In this document: positions 45,201-56,030 of the stretch, piece by piece | Layout: every line of letters begins with the position of its first letter | Numbering within the stretch: position 1 is the stretch's first letter | From: Cordylochernes scorpioides | Taxonomy: Eukaryota > Arthropoda > Arachnida > Pseudoscorpiones > Chernetidae | Reading direction: 5' to 3' | Assembly: GCA_030710605.1 (NCBI GenBank) | Contig: CP092876.1 | Span: 91,326,890 to 91,390,889, forward strand | DNA length: 64,000 nt | Program-made: the position numbers and the translations under genes | The notes under the pieces: model-generated | What the model saw: the letters and a program-made list of their open reading frames with translations, nothing else | The model's database searches: none | Told to the model about the DNA's origin: nothing

Positions 45201-46127
45201 CTACATCAACCACTTATTTATATTTTGTTCCCGACGTTTCAGTGACTCGCTGTTACTCTCCTCTAGGAATTTATTCCATTGTAAAAGAAACATTCATTCT
45301 TTAATACTTCAATTTTTTTATAAATAGATGACCCATTATTGGGTTATAATTAAATTTACCTAACTAGCCTTGTTCCTATTGTTTGTGGAAGAAATTTTTG
45401 ATGTAAATATTTATATAAAATTATACTGCCCTAAACCTTATGTCCATTGTTTACTTGAATCCCATTCTAAGATTCCACCCTGCAGTATAGAATATATAAG
45501 CAGAATGATCCAATGCAGTATTAAAGCTCTAAGGAACGGTCTAGTAGATAAAATTGACATAACCCCTTTAAGGGTTCACCAATATTTTCTCATCATAGCA
45601 AAGATAGTAGAAGTTTGAATTATTTGCAAAAGAAACCTTCATGCTATATATCCTTCTATTCTTATCAAACATTCTATATTTATTTTTGGTAAAAATATAT
45701 TCACTGCCAATAGGATTCTTTGAAATAGCATTAAATATTATACCAACAGACCTGTCTATAGATATAATATTTAAAAGAAAGTTCTGTAGATATAATATTT
45801 GATGATATTTAATATAAACACATTGTCACTAAATTTATTTGTAGAGAAATTTAACGATAAAAAAGGAAATTAAATTTATAAATTCTATATTTATATTAGA
45901 ATATTTTCAGCTAGGTTATGCATTTCACTATGTATTCTAATTCGATTCTAGATAACCATGTTGTGCGTGTTCCAGACTCACTCGGTGCATCAGACCCAGA
46001 AATGTTCCTGGACAACAAGAGAGCGAACAATATGATGTCAGCGATCAAACGAGGCATTGTTGAAGAATGCTGTCGTTCTCCCTGCAGCTATAACCACATC
46101 AGAGTCTACTACTGCAAGCCTGAATAG
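42273..46127 (+). CDS. ilp: Insulin-like peptide precursor, copy D (3 exons)
   Basis: Secreted insulin-family precursor of 114 residues. Exons: 42273-42287 (MACFR), 43727-43880 (acceptor tgacag, donor CAG|gtcagt) and 45952-46127 (acceptor ttctag, junction Asp). The B chain matches copies B and C (SIVC). The connecting peptide differs at NHVV and SLGASDPE. The A chain reads RSPC as in B and C. Introns are 1439 and 2071 nt without large insertions, so this is the cleanest copy structurally. It is head to head with C and tail to tail with E. All frames are open. Confidence 0.88.
42730..43470 (+). repeat. Roughly 110-bp minisatellite in ILP-D intron 1
   Basis: About seven units, closely matching the array in ILP-B in order and sequence. 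Confidence 0.7.
43971..44011 (+). ncRNA. Hammerhead-like motif in ILP-D intron 2
   Basis: CCACG, CUAACGA (one core change), stem II GGGC/GCCC, GAAA intact, CGUGG. It is 91 nt after the exon 2 donor. Confidence 0.5.
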
Positions 46128-46173
46128 GGCTGTATTGAACAATATCTTCTTGTCTCACTATTTTTTGCTTATT

Positions 46174-46179
46174 AATAAA
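46174..46179 (+). terminator. AATAAA polyadenylation signal, ILP-D
   Basis: AATAAA 47 nt after the stop. Confidence 0.6.
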
Positions 46180-46852
46180 CTCTTCAAAGTAATTGAAATT
46201 AGTTTTCTTTGAAGCCATAACTACCAGAAATTATGAAGACAGACCTCTACACTTCATTGTACCAGTTATTTCTCCAAGTGTAAAAACAGCTAAATTGTAT
46301 TAATATAAAAGTGTGAAAAAGATTTGAGATCAGCCGGCTAAATAAAAAAAAGGGAATCCAGATCGTGAAACTGAAATTGACGAAAGGTTACGCCATCTAT
46401 TGGAATAAATTTAAACTAATCATATTTATAGTCATATCAAAGAATTATTTATTTATTTTCCGACGTCTCAGTGTCTTACTGACTCTCTCCTCAGGGGATT
46501 ATATTTTTTCTTAACCAATTTCCTAACAACAAATGATCTTCAAAACTTTCATTATTCATTAATCGAAAATATCGGCGAAATATCTACCGTGCTTTTTTTC
46601 AATAATTTTTTGAAAATTAAACAAGGTACGCTTATAGTGTTGTTGGCCCTCGTCTGCGTGGAATAGTCTGTACTTCAACATCAGAAAAAACAAATAATGT
46701 TGATGATTGATATATAGTATAGGAATTGGTTTGAATATCTCCTGGACAAAAATAAACAACACCACAGATTTCTGTAAATAGGTTTCTTTTCATTTTTTTA
46801 TCGTAGTTTCAAGCTTTCGAGCATCTCTGCCATTCTAGTATAGGATTATTTA
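46180..46852. other. 3' flank of ILP-D
   Basis: Shared unit flank, reverse of the A and C flanks. No coding sequence recognised. Confidence 0.5.
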
Positions 46853-48130
46853 CAAGGATCACTCCGAAAGTCTTTGCGATCAATATTAAATTATTAAAAT
46901 ATTAAAATATGATTTATTAAATTAAAACCTACATGTTATTTTTACCTAACATAATTTTTCCCATAAAATAGTAACAACTATGTTTCATAAAAGGCACGAC
47001 TTTGTTGACAGCGCAGCTGTAATGCATAAATATTGCATCAAACCCAATAGAGTTGACTAGAGAAGGTTTAAGCCCCCCATGATCTTTTATAAATATAAAT
47101 TAATTTAACTTCTAAAGATTCTATGAAAGATCGATGGCTGCTTTAGGAGATAAAGCTCCTTCTATTAGAACAGTTTTTAATCGGTTCAATGAATATTTTT
47201 CAATTTAAAAAAAAAATCAACTTTGTAGATGAACCTTGTTCAGGTCGACCACCAACAGCAGTGACCCAAGAAAAAATTGAGCTGGTAAGATATTTTACTT
47301 GAGGAAGATCCAAAGAAAATACATATCAGCAATTAGATAAAGTGTGGGCATTGGATCGGCAGCAAACACCTACAATAGTGATCATTCAATATACAGAAAA
47401 CTTGCTAGTAAATGGGCACCTCACAGTTTGACTGAAGACCAAAATCTCAGTAGCGTTGAATGGTGTAATTTCATAATGAAAAAATTGTTTGAATCAAATC
47501 AAAAGCTTTTTAAAATTTTATTACAGGTTAAGAAACTTGGATTCATCATTTTGATTCAGAAACAAAATCTACTCTCTGGTGCGTTTCAAAATCACTTCCT
47601 ACCAAGATATTTCGCAGAGCTCACTATGTTGGAAAACAAACGGTCGCTTGTATATTTAGAAAAGTAGTTTAATTGATATTATGAAGTTAGAAGATCAAAA
47701 TGATTTAATAATGACTGATATACAACAAAAAGCCTTTCACCAGTATTTGAAAAAAAACAAGCAAAGAAGTAAAGAGCTCAACTTAGACGACTTCTTGTTT
47801 ACCATGAAAATGCAAGATCGCACAGCTCTTCCCAAACATTAGACTCTTAGAACATGTTCACCAGAACTAGCACCTTGTGACTTTTTATTATTGAAATTTA
47901 ATGTGTTGTTTGAAGGGATAGAATTTGTCACTGATAATGAAAAAAGCACTGCAAACCTTTATCAATGCTGTAAATTCCATTCCTGAAGATGACTGGTGCA
48001 AGTGCTTCGATAATTGGTTTTTGCGGATTAATTTTGCATAGTTTTTGAAAATTGCATGTAGATTTTAATGATATAACTTTTTTTACTCTAATTATATGAT
48101 ATTGATTGAGAAAATTTTGGAGTGACCCTT
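46853..48130 (+). mobile_element. Mariner-like relic downstream of ILP-D
   Basis: Inverted ends GGATCACTCCGAAAG and TTTTGGAGTGACCC. It is the same family and location as beside B and C, but without the nested Helitron. Confidence 0.7.
47100..47960 (+). pseudogene. Mariner transposase relic (locus D)
   Basis: The best preserved of the three relics: GDKAPSIRTVFNRFNEYF, DEPCSGRPPTAVTQEKIELV, YQQLDKVWALDRQQT-like fragments, and KWAPHSLTEDQNLSSVEWCNF. A 107-codon open stretch (47344-47667) remains. The GDES-type first Asp region is lost and several frameshifts are present. Confidence 0.65.
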
Positions 48131-48344
48131 ATATTCGATATATTTGGCGATAGATTAAGGTTGAACATGGGTTAACCTATTCCATGTTGACTAGAGCCAA
48201 CAACACGAAACGTGTACCTTGTGGGATTTTTTAATTATTAAGAAAGAGAGAAACAAGTAGATATTTGGCCGATATTCTCGAATAATGAAAAATTAACGTT
48301 TAGTTGGTTTGTTTGTTGGTTGGAAGTTGTTTTGGAAAAAATAT

Positions 48345-48587
48345 TGTCGCGAGGAAAAATAATTAACTAGGCCTTCGAATTACTTTAAATATTTATTTAA
48401 TGAGTTATATGAGAGATTTTAAATATAAAATATGAGTTACTATTTACATGAGCCAAATCAACCCAGCAGTTAGAGCAAGAAAGGAGAACTGAGATCTTTC
48501 CTCCTTTTCCGTGGCGCCACTGTTTAACCCGACCGGTCGGTCCAGTCAAGATAAGAGGGAATACCATGAAACTCTGTCCTCCTGACA
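48345..48587 (-). repeat. 3' LTR of the Gypsy element
   Basis: Begins TGTCGCGAGG on plus and ends CTCCTGACA; it pairs with 53173-53415 over its full length. Confidence 0.92.
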
Positions 48588-48693
48588 TCACTCCCTCCAC
48601 AAGAGAAACAGCGTCCCACTGTTTAATAGTCGGTCACATGACCCTGGGCAATCTGTTCTTGGACTTCGGGGTCGTGGTAGGGCTTCATTCTTA

Positions 48694-49810
48694 CTACATG
48701 GACGATATTTTGGGTTTTCGTCTTCTCCTAGTGTTCGTCACGCCTTCAACTTGATAATTTACACTCGATATTTTTCTGATCACTCGATAGGGTCCGAAAT
48801 ATCTCTTCAATAATTTCTCTGACAAGCCAACGGTGCAGACTGGGATGAACACCCACACCAAATCACCTTCCTTGTACGTCACCTCCTGATGCTTCTTGTC
48901 GTAGCGTTCTTTGTTTTTGCTCTGAGCCTGCAGGATGATAAGACGGGCTAACATCCGTGCGTCCTCAGCGTTGGTCACAAGATGGCCCACATAATCTTCT
49001 GCAGTTCCTGCCGGCTGGTACCACAGTATAGAATTCAGCGGTGTTTCAACTTCTCGGCCGTGGACGAGGAAGAACGGGCTGTATCCTGTTGTCCCTTGTC
49101 GGGCGGTATTGTAGGCGAAGGTCACATATGGTAGGATGCTGTCCCAATTTTTCTGATCAACCTCAACATACATCGAGATCATGTCAGTTAGGGTCTTATT
49201 GATTCTTTCTGTCAAACCATTCGTTTGAGGGTGGTACGCCGTGGTGAATCTGTGAATTGTTCCATTTAGAGTATTAATTTCTCGTATGGTCTGAGACATG
49301 AAATTTCTTCCTCTGTCCGTGATGATTTCCCGTGGAGCGCCGCGCTTGAGTATGACGTCTTCAATAAGGAAGGTTGCTAATTCAGTAGCTTCCGCTGTTG
49401 TCGCGGACTGTTGTTATCGCAAATCTGGTGAGATAATCAGTCGCGACTATTATCCATCTATTTCCTATGTGAGATATGGGGAATCTTCCCAGATAATCAA
49501 TTCCTATCTTTTGAAAAGGAGAGGTAGTTGGCGGTATTGGGACCAGTAGTCCAGGAAGTTTTTGAGGCACGCCCTTACTTCGCTGGCATTCTTTACAATG
49601 AGCAAGGTATTGGGAAACTGTCCTATAAAGTCCAGGCCTATAGAATATCTTTCTAACGCGGTCATAGGTCTTGGCAAACCCCAAATGACCGGCCATTGGA
49701 GTGTCGTGGACATCTTTAAGAATTTCGTGCCTCATGTTTTTTGGTACTACTAGAAGCCATTGTTTGCCCTCAGCGTCGTAATTTTTCTTATAGAGAACGC
49801 CTCCAATCAT
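48694..49810 (-). pseudogene. Gypsy integrase, frameshifted
   Basis: 49810-49382 holds the HHCC zinc domain (HLGFAKTYDRVRKIFYRPG..CKECQRSKG) and the first catalytic Asp (GIDYLGRFP, ATDYLTRFA). 49299-48694, in another frame, holds the HPQTNGLTERINKTL segment with the catalytic Glu and a C-terminal chromatin-binding-like end (FGPYRVIRKISS). A frame break lies between 49300 and 49382. Confidence 0.85.
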
Positions 49811-50156
49811 CTGATACCTTTTAAATTTTCATTGGCAAGTTTTTCATTCCAACCAAATGAGGGTCTTTATATTGTTCTTCTGCAATGTCTTGGATGGAAG
49901 TAATGTATCCTTCTATCTCCGCGGTGTCAGTCAAGGAGCTTCTTGACAAACAGTTAGCGTCTTTATGCTTGCGCCCGCTTTTTTAAACGATGTTTATGTC
50001 ATATTCTCGTAGTTTGAGGGCCCAACGGGCAAAGCGGCCGGATGGATATTTCAAGCCTACCAGCCAGCATAGCGAGTGATGGTCGGTAACCACAGTAAAG
50101 GGTCTGCCATGTAGGTACGGGCGGAATTTACCAAGGGCCCAAACAACTGCGAGGCA

Positions 50157-51345
50157 TTACTTTTCTGTAGTGTAATAATTCTTTTCCGCTTTGGTTATTG
50201 TTCGCGAGGCATAGGCTATAGGTCTCTCCGCGTCATTCTGGATTTGAACAAAAACTGCCCCTAAACCATAACCGCTTGTATCAGTATGGACATGAGTTTC
50301 CGCACCTTCTACTAAATGTCCTAACACAGGCGAAGATCCCAATTCCTGTTTTAGTTTCCTTTTGAAAAGTGGACAATGGCTTTCATTTTTCTGGGTCTGG
50401 CTGCGTTCCAAATTCATTAACGACGTGCCCGAGGATAGTTATTTGTCTCGAGGCGAAATGAAATTTTTTATAATTCAGGCACAGCCCGGCCTGCTGAATG
50501 CATCTCAAAACTTGGTATAGACGTGTTAAATGTTCTTTAAAGGTCGATCCATAGACTACAATGTCGTCTAAGTAGCATAAACACATGTCCCATTTCAATC
50601 CCCGTAGGACGTTGTCTATCATTCGCTCGAAAGTTGCTGGTGCGTTGCATAGACCGAATGGCAATACATTAAATTCATAAAGCCCATCTGGAGTGATAAA
50701 TGCGTTTTCTCCCCGGTCCTTATCGTCTACTTCGATTTGCCAGTAACCCAATCTCATATCCATAGTGGAGAAGTACCTGGATCCAGCGAGGGTGTTCAGC
50801 GCGTCATCGATACGAGGGAAAGGGTAAACATCTTTCTTTGTAATTTTATTTAGACGACGATAGTCGACACAGAATCTCAACGAAGCATCCTTCTTCCTCA
50901 CTAATATAATGGGAGAGGCCCATGGACTTGATGATAGCTGGATGATTTTAGTCTCCATCATTTTCTCCACTTCACTCTGAATGACACATCTTTCGGCGGG
51001 AGACACTCTATAAGGACGCTGTCTGACAGGCGGATAATCACTCGTATCGATTTTATGCTTTATTTCGCCAGAGATAGGGAAGCTCTTTTTCTCAAAGTCG
51101 AATATATCAGCAAACTCATTTAGGCACGTGAGTAATCTGTTTTTCTTTGTTTCCTCCAAATCAGTAGATCTCATTGAAATTGAACATTCTTTCACATCTG
51201 GGGAAGTTACTTCATCTTTTCCAGCTATTTCAGAACGAGCGTCAAGATTAGATATGCTCCCTACTTCTAGATCTTGCATTGTTCCTGCCTTCATGTCTGA
51301 AGGCATCACTTGAGACTGGTGAGTACTGTTAGTCACCCACAACAA
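50157..51345 (-). pseudogene. Gypsy reverse transcriptase and RNase H, frameshifted
   Basis: 51345-50383 carries RT motifs in order: SSSPWASPIILVRKKD, RFCVDYRRLN, FSTMDMRLGYWQ, VLPFGLCNAPATFERM and CLCYLDDIVVYG (catalytic YLDD). After a frame change, 50417-50157 gives the start of RNase H (HTDTSGYGLGAV, then YASRT..AEKNYYTTEK). The remainder of RNase H is broken (49811-50156). Confidence 0.88.
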
Positions 51346-51614
51346 CGCTCTGCCATGTAAGAGCCTAACGAGGAAAGAGGGAATAAAAATACTTTTTCCA
51401 ACTGCAGACGTTTAGAACCTGTAACGACTACATCTCTGCTGCCAAATACATCCTGGTTGGTGACAACTATCTTGCCAAAAGATTTCGGCGTTATGACATA
51501 GTCCATAGCAGCACAAAGTTTCAGGTCTTTCCATTCGTAAGATTTTTCAGCTTCACTTTAATACAATGTGTTTTTCCCACAATCTATAATGGCATCTGTG
51601 GCTCTGAAGAAATC

Positions 51615-51932
51615 CTAGCCCAGTATAACATCGTGGCTACATTCAGCGGCTACTAGAAATTCAAAAATAATATCAAGTCGTTTGATTTGAATTTCTAAAG
51701 AGCACTTACCAAAGATCACGATAGGCTTCTTGTCCGCGGCTCTTAGAAGTGGTCCATTTTCTTTAAAAACTGGGGCCTTTATAGAACGTCTGAAAGCTTC
51801 GGAAATTACTGAGTAATTAGCGCTGGAGTCCACAAGAGCTTGTACATTTGGTCCTTGTATGTTGACAGATATCCAGTTCTTTTCCATTGTAGCGGCTATA
51901 CGGCAGGGAGGATTTTCGTCTGTGGCGGCCAC
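51615..51932 (-). pseudogene. Gypsy aspartic protease
   Basis: ISVNIQGPNVQALVDSSANYSVIS carries the retroviral-type aspartic protease site, but as DSS instead of the usual DSG/DTG, likely an inactivating change. A second conserved element is HDVILG at the end. The linker to RT (51346-51614) is full of stops. Confidence 0.7.
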
Positions 51933-51952
51933 ACCTCCAGAGGACGCGCCTT

Positions 51953-52972
51953 CTAGTTTTCCTCACTGCGGTGACTGGGCGAGCGGCTGGGACGGCGAGC
52001 AGGGGATTGTGAGGTTCTTCTGGAGACTTGGAATCTTCCGCGGTTGGGGTATGGCGACGGGTTTCTAAATCTTCCTTGGGATAATACGCTTCTTGATTCG
52101 CCCATGAGGTAATTTTCCGTTCTTGGTCTTCCGAAATCGGCTGTTTCTCTTCCAAGTCTGGCATCCGCAAAAGCTTGGCGTCTGTCTCTGCAATAACGTG
52201 CAACGTGGCCAGGGCGCCACAGTACGCCACAAAGTCCTTTGGTTATTTGATGGCCCTTCGGTTCTTCGTCAGTAACCTTGATCGTTCTGGGGGAGGTATT
52301 GTCGCCGAGGGCGGAAGCTCTCGGGTTGACGTGGGGCAGAGATAGGAGCCAATGTCTGCTGGATATCACTATGGATGACATCCCGTAGGTCGGGGGGTGG
52401 AGTGTTGATGTCCTGGGCGGCAAATGTAGAAGGAGGAGCCATGAACATCTGAATCTCCTCTCTTACTATTCTTCTAATCAGGGCTTATAGGTTCTCAGGT
52501 TCAGCGGTCGAGATGGTGGTCACATTGGGCAGTCGGTTGAACCTGAGCGGTGCAACACGCATCCTCTTGAATGCCTCGAATCGACGGCAGAACGCAACAA
52601 ATTGGTCCACCGTGCTGATGTCCTTCCAAATAAGTGCCTGATACAATTCCTCCGCTACGCCTTCAATCAGGTGGCTCACCTTTTCTCCTTCCGACATTCT
52701 GGGGTTGCCCTGTTTACAAAAAAAAGGAGAACTTCTTGTATGTAGCTCTCGACGTTTTCCCCACTCGTCTGCGCTCTAGTTCAAAGAATGTTCTCAGCTT
52801 TCCTAGCCGTGTCTTCCTTGTTCCCAAATATTTCACAATACTTTATCTTAAATTCCGCCCATGAATTCAAGATATCCTCGAACTTTTCGAACCAGCACTT
52901 CACTGTGCCAGTGAGGTAGAAGATGACGTTGGCCAGACACATGGAGTCATCCCACTTGTTGTAACGTGCCAC
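51953..52972 (-). pseudogene. Gypsy gag, fragmented
   Basis: 52972-52781 and 52697-52485 match Gypsy capsid features (WFEKFEDIL..WAEFKIKYCEIFG; GEKVSHLIEGVAEELYQAL). Further down, a degenerate zinc-knuckle region (GHVARYCRDRRQAF) and an Arg/Ser-rich tail lie in a third frame (52423-51953). At least two frameshifts are present. Confidence 0.75.
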
Positions 52973-53172
52973 ACGCTGGAAGTCGCTCAGTCAACATTGC
53001 GAATCTTCCCCACGTTCTCCCGAGAAGCCAGCCAGATTTCTCCACCGATGGCAGAATGGTCGATTTTCTTCCGACCAGGAAAAGCAAGCACTGTAGATAG
53101 CTATGGTTGCAATCCTTGAAGGCGACGACTTCGTCTGGTGACTATCTCGTTAACCAGAATCTCCACCACAAT

Positions 53173-53415
53173 TGTCGCGATGAAAAATAATTAACTAGGC
53201 CTTCGAATTACTTCAAATATTTATTTGATGAGTTATATGAGAGATTTTAAATTTAAAATAAGAGTTACTATTTACATGAGCCAAATCGACCCAGCAGTTA
53301 GAGCAAGAGGGGAGAACTGAGATCTTTCCTCTTTTTCCGTGGCGCCACTGTTCACCCCGACCGGTCGGTCCAGTCCAGATAAGAGGGAATACCAGGAAAC
53401 TCTGTCCTCCTGACA
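53173..53415 (-). repeat. 5' LTR of the Gypsy element
   Basis: Second LTR, 243 bp, abutting the ATAT duplication at 53416-53419. Confidence 0.92.
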
Positions 53416-53724
53416 ATATGTTCATTCCTCTGAAGAGAGTGAAATTTTTATGGAATTAGATGGCTATATAAATAAATAAAAGGCATCTCCTGATTAAGAA
53501 ACTGAATTTTTGATAGGTTTCGCTATTTATTGTGATAGATATAATAAAAATAAATATTTAGTTGTTTTTACACTTTGAGAAATAACTGGTATAATCAAGT
53601 GTAGAAGCCTGTCTTTGTAATTTCTTATAGATAGGGCTTTGAAAAACATGTGTTTTAATTACTTTGAAGAGTTTATTGAGAAGGCAATAAATAGTGAGAC
53701 AAGAATATATTGTTTATTTCAGCC
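53416..53724. other. 3' flank of ILP-E
   Basis: Continuation of the unit flank interrupted by the Gypsy element. Contains the AATAAA (minus strand; tttatt at 53672-53677). Confidence 0.5.
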
Positions 53725-54053
53725 CTATTCAGGCTTGCAGTAGTAGACTCTGATGTGGTTATAGCTGCAGCCGTCGCGACAGCATTCTTCAACAATGCCT
53801 CGTTTGATCGCTGACATCATATTGTTCGCTCTCTTGTTGTCCATGAACATTTCTGGCTCTGATGCGGCGAGGGCGTCTGGAACACGCACAACAGGGTTAT
53901 CTATAATCGAATTAGAATACATAGTGAAATAGAACACCAACCTGATAATAATTTAATATAAATATAGAATTTATAAATTTAATTGCCATCTCTATCGTTA
54001 AATATTTTGTACAAATAAATTTACTGGTGTTACGTTTCTTTTAAATATCATCC

Positions 54054-54084
<31 letters not shown>

Positions 54085-54830
54085 CAAACAGATCTTAAAT
54101 AAATTTATATTTCAGAGAATTTCAAAAGAATCATTGGGCTCAGAATTAGCGAGAGAATTGGTTATTTATATAGATGTCAGGTAATAAATAAACCAAACGG
54201 ATCTCTGGAAAAATTGTAAGTGTGAAGGTCAAGTTTCTTTCTACAAGTGTGGACATATGGTGTACTTACAGTAGAAGTAAACGCTAACTACATACCATGA
54301 TTATCATGGCCTCGTGTACTTGGGATATATACCACCACCGTGAAATATATATTAAAATACAATATTTATATCAATTATATCATTTATATCAAAATCAAAA
54401 ATGGCATATCCTGACCTGGGTGACATGAACTTATAGATAAGAGAGCGCCATCAAATGGAAAAGAAATCAACTAAACGCTTATTGAGCCTGTTCACTGGAA
54501 TTTGGCCAGCCCATTTTCTTGATAATTCAAGTTAAGCCAACCACGAATTCGTTTCGGGCTGTTTGGCCCTCGTCAGCGTGGCTCAAATAAAGTAGAACTT
54601 TTCGCTCTAAAAGTCAAAACCTTGTTGCAGAGCCAAATGGTCTATTTCTTCAAGAACTCGGTTTTCTTACCTGGAAACAAGGGTTGAGCTCTTTTGGTAG
54701 GCTCGTAAACGCCATTCGGGCAAACCAATGAAACAGCTTCAGCGAGATAATGGCCACATAGCTTCTGTCTGCGCTTCTGGAGGGAGATGGCGCCGCAGAG
54801 AGTAATGGTTAATACCAGAATCACCAACAC
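53725..54830 (-). pseudogene. ilp: Insulin-like peptide copy E, exons 2 and 3 only
   Basis: Exon 2 is 54671-54830 (160 nt; donor CAG|gtaaga) and exon 3 is 53725-53900 (acceptor tatag). Both keep open frames and the expected phases, with 6 extra nt adding Gln-Pro after KR-Ala. The B chain has QKLCGHY and SLVC. The A chain has RDG between the Cys pair and the third Cys, where the other copies have RSP or RTP. Intron 2 is only 770 nt, having lost about 1.3 kb. No exon 1, TATA or TCAGT is found. Homology with other intron 1 sequences stops at about 55690, at a mariner fragment, after which unrelated repeats run to the next ILP fragment. It is either a truncated pseudogene or, less likely, a gene with a distant or new first exon. 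Confidence 0.75.
54541..54581 (-). ncRNA. Hammerhead-ribozyme-like motif in ILP-E intron 2, intact core
   Basis: Minus strand, 41 nt: CCACG; CUGACGA (intact CUGANGA core); stem II GGGC, loop, GCCC; GAAA; CGAAUU; CGUGG closing a 5-bp stem I. The predicted cleavage is after the second U, before CGUGG. Stem III is very short and imperfect (CGAA where the relatives have CGCG), so activity may need dimers. It is 90 nt downstream of the exon 2 donor. Such minimal type I hammerheads are known in Penelope-like elements. Confidence 0.6.
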
Positions 54831-55079
54831 CTGTCAACACACGAAGATCCAGACTTCAATAGTACCAGAGACCCAAATACTCATTCTTGAAGCAATAGAA
54901 ACCACGAAGAACCCTAAACCCTTTTTATTCTCTTTGATAATCTCATATAATAGTTTTGGATCATTTTTATAATGACACATCTGAACGGTTTTATAATAGG
55001 ATTAGAGGAAATTATAGTCAAATATCATGAGGGAATTCAAATGAAAATTTTAAATAAAATATAGGGAAATGTTTTAATA

Positions 55080-55690
55080 TAAAATATTTTAAATTTGATA
55101 AACTTTTACACATTAATACAATGAATAAACTATTTAGTAATAAAATAAACATAGACCACTCTATTTCAGTGAACAATTCTACAAGTACGTATTTTTTAGC
55201 GCTTAAACAAAAACTTTTAATACGATAAATTTATGAATAAAACAATGTTTTGGCTTACAAGATAAACATTGACCAATCTATTTCAATGAACAATATTCTT
55301 TAGCGCTTACACAATAAACTAGATCACGATAATTCAATGAATTATACAACTTAGCTTACAAAAAATGAACATTTACAATTAATAATATCACTTTAGCTTT
55401 TACACAAATAACCTATACCCGGCTAATAACATGAGTAGAGTTACTTAGCTTATGAAAGATGCATTAACACTATTCCAATGTACACAATTCTTCCTTGGCC
55501 TTTCACCATAAACTTACGAGACCATGCTAATACAATTAATAAAACAACTCAGCTTACAAAAATAAACATAACACGGCCAAAATACTTCAATGAAAAATTC
55601 TATTTTAGAACTTACACGATAAACATAGAACATGCTAATGCAATAAATAAATCAATTTACAAGATGAAACATAGAGCTTACAAAATGAAC
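55080..55690 (-). repeat. Roughly 110-bp minisatellite, remains of ILP-E intron 1
   Basis: About five units with the shared consensus, then an abrupt end at cttacaaaatgaacata, where mariner sequence begins. Confidence 0.7.
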
Positions 55691-56030
55691 ATACGAGGTA
55701 TGTTCAAAAGGTATCGCAACTTTTGTGTTTTTTCAAAAATTATTTATTTATTCATGAATACCTATTTTGTCCCCTTCAAAGTAATCCCCATGAGATATTA
55801 TACACTTGTGACAACGGTTTTTCCAATCTTCGTAAGACTTCAAAAAATCATTTTTTTTCAGCTCCTCCTTCGATGCCTTCTTTATCTCGTCAAGCGTAGC
55901 GTAACGTCGTCCTTTCATGGGCCTCTTCAGTTTAGGGAACAAGAAAAAGTCACAGGGGGCCATTTTCCATTGTAAAGTCCTGAGCTATCTCCTCCGAAGA
56001 TTCTGAACTACACATAACAATCTATATACC
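55691..56030 (-). mobile_element. Mariner fragment (transposase C-terminus)
   Basis: Starts with cgaggtatgttcaaaaggtatcgcaac, a mariner-type end. The minus-strand frame 55963-55748 encodes MAPCDFFLFPKLKRPMKGRR and ending residues of a classical mariner transposase, with the Asp of the APCDFFLF motif (third catalytic Asp). Only the last 71 codons or so are left. Confidence 0.8.

Larger units (their letters stand above)
48345..53415 (-). mobile_element. Gypsy LTR retrotransposon (full-length, degenerate)
   Basis: 5071 bp with 243-bp LTRs (48345-48587 and 53173-53415), TG..CA ends and a 4-bp ATAT duplication (48341-48344, 53416-53419). It lies in the 3' flank of ILP-E: the flanking halves rejoin to match 3700-3740 beside A. 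Domain order on minus is gag, protease, RT, RNase H, integrase; there is no env. A purine tract (gagggagtga) precedes the 3' LTR. The two LTRs differ at about a dozen positions, so it is not very recent. Confidence 0.93.
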
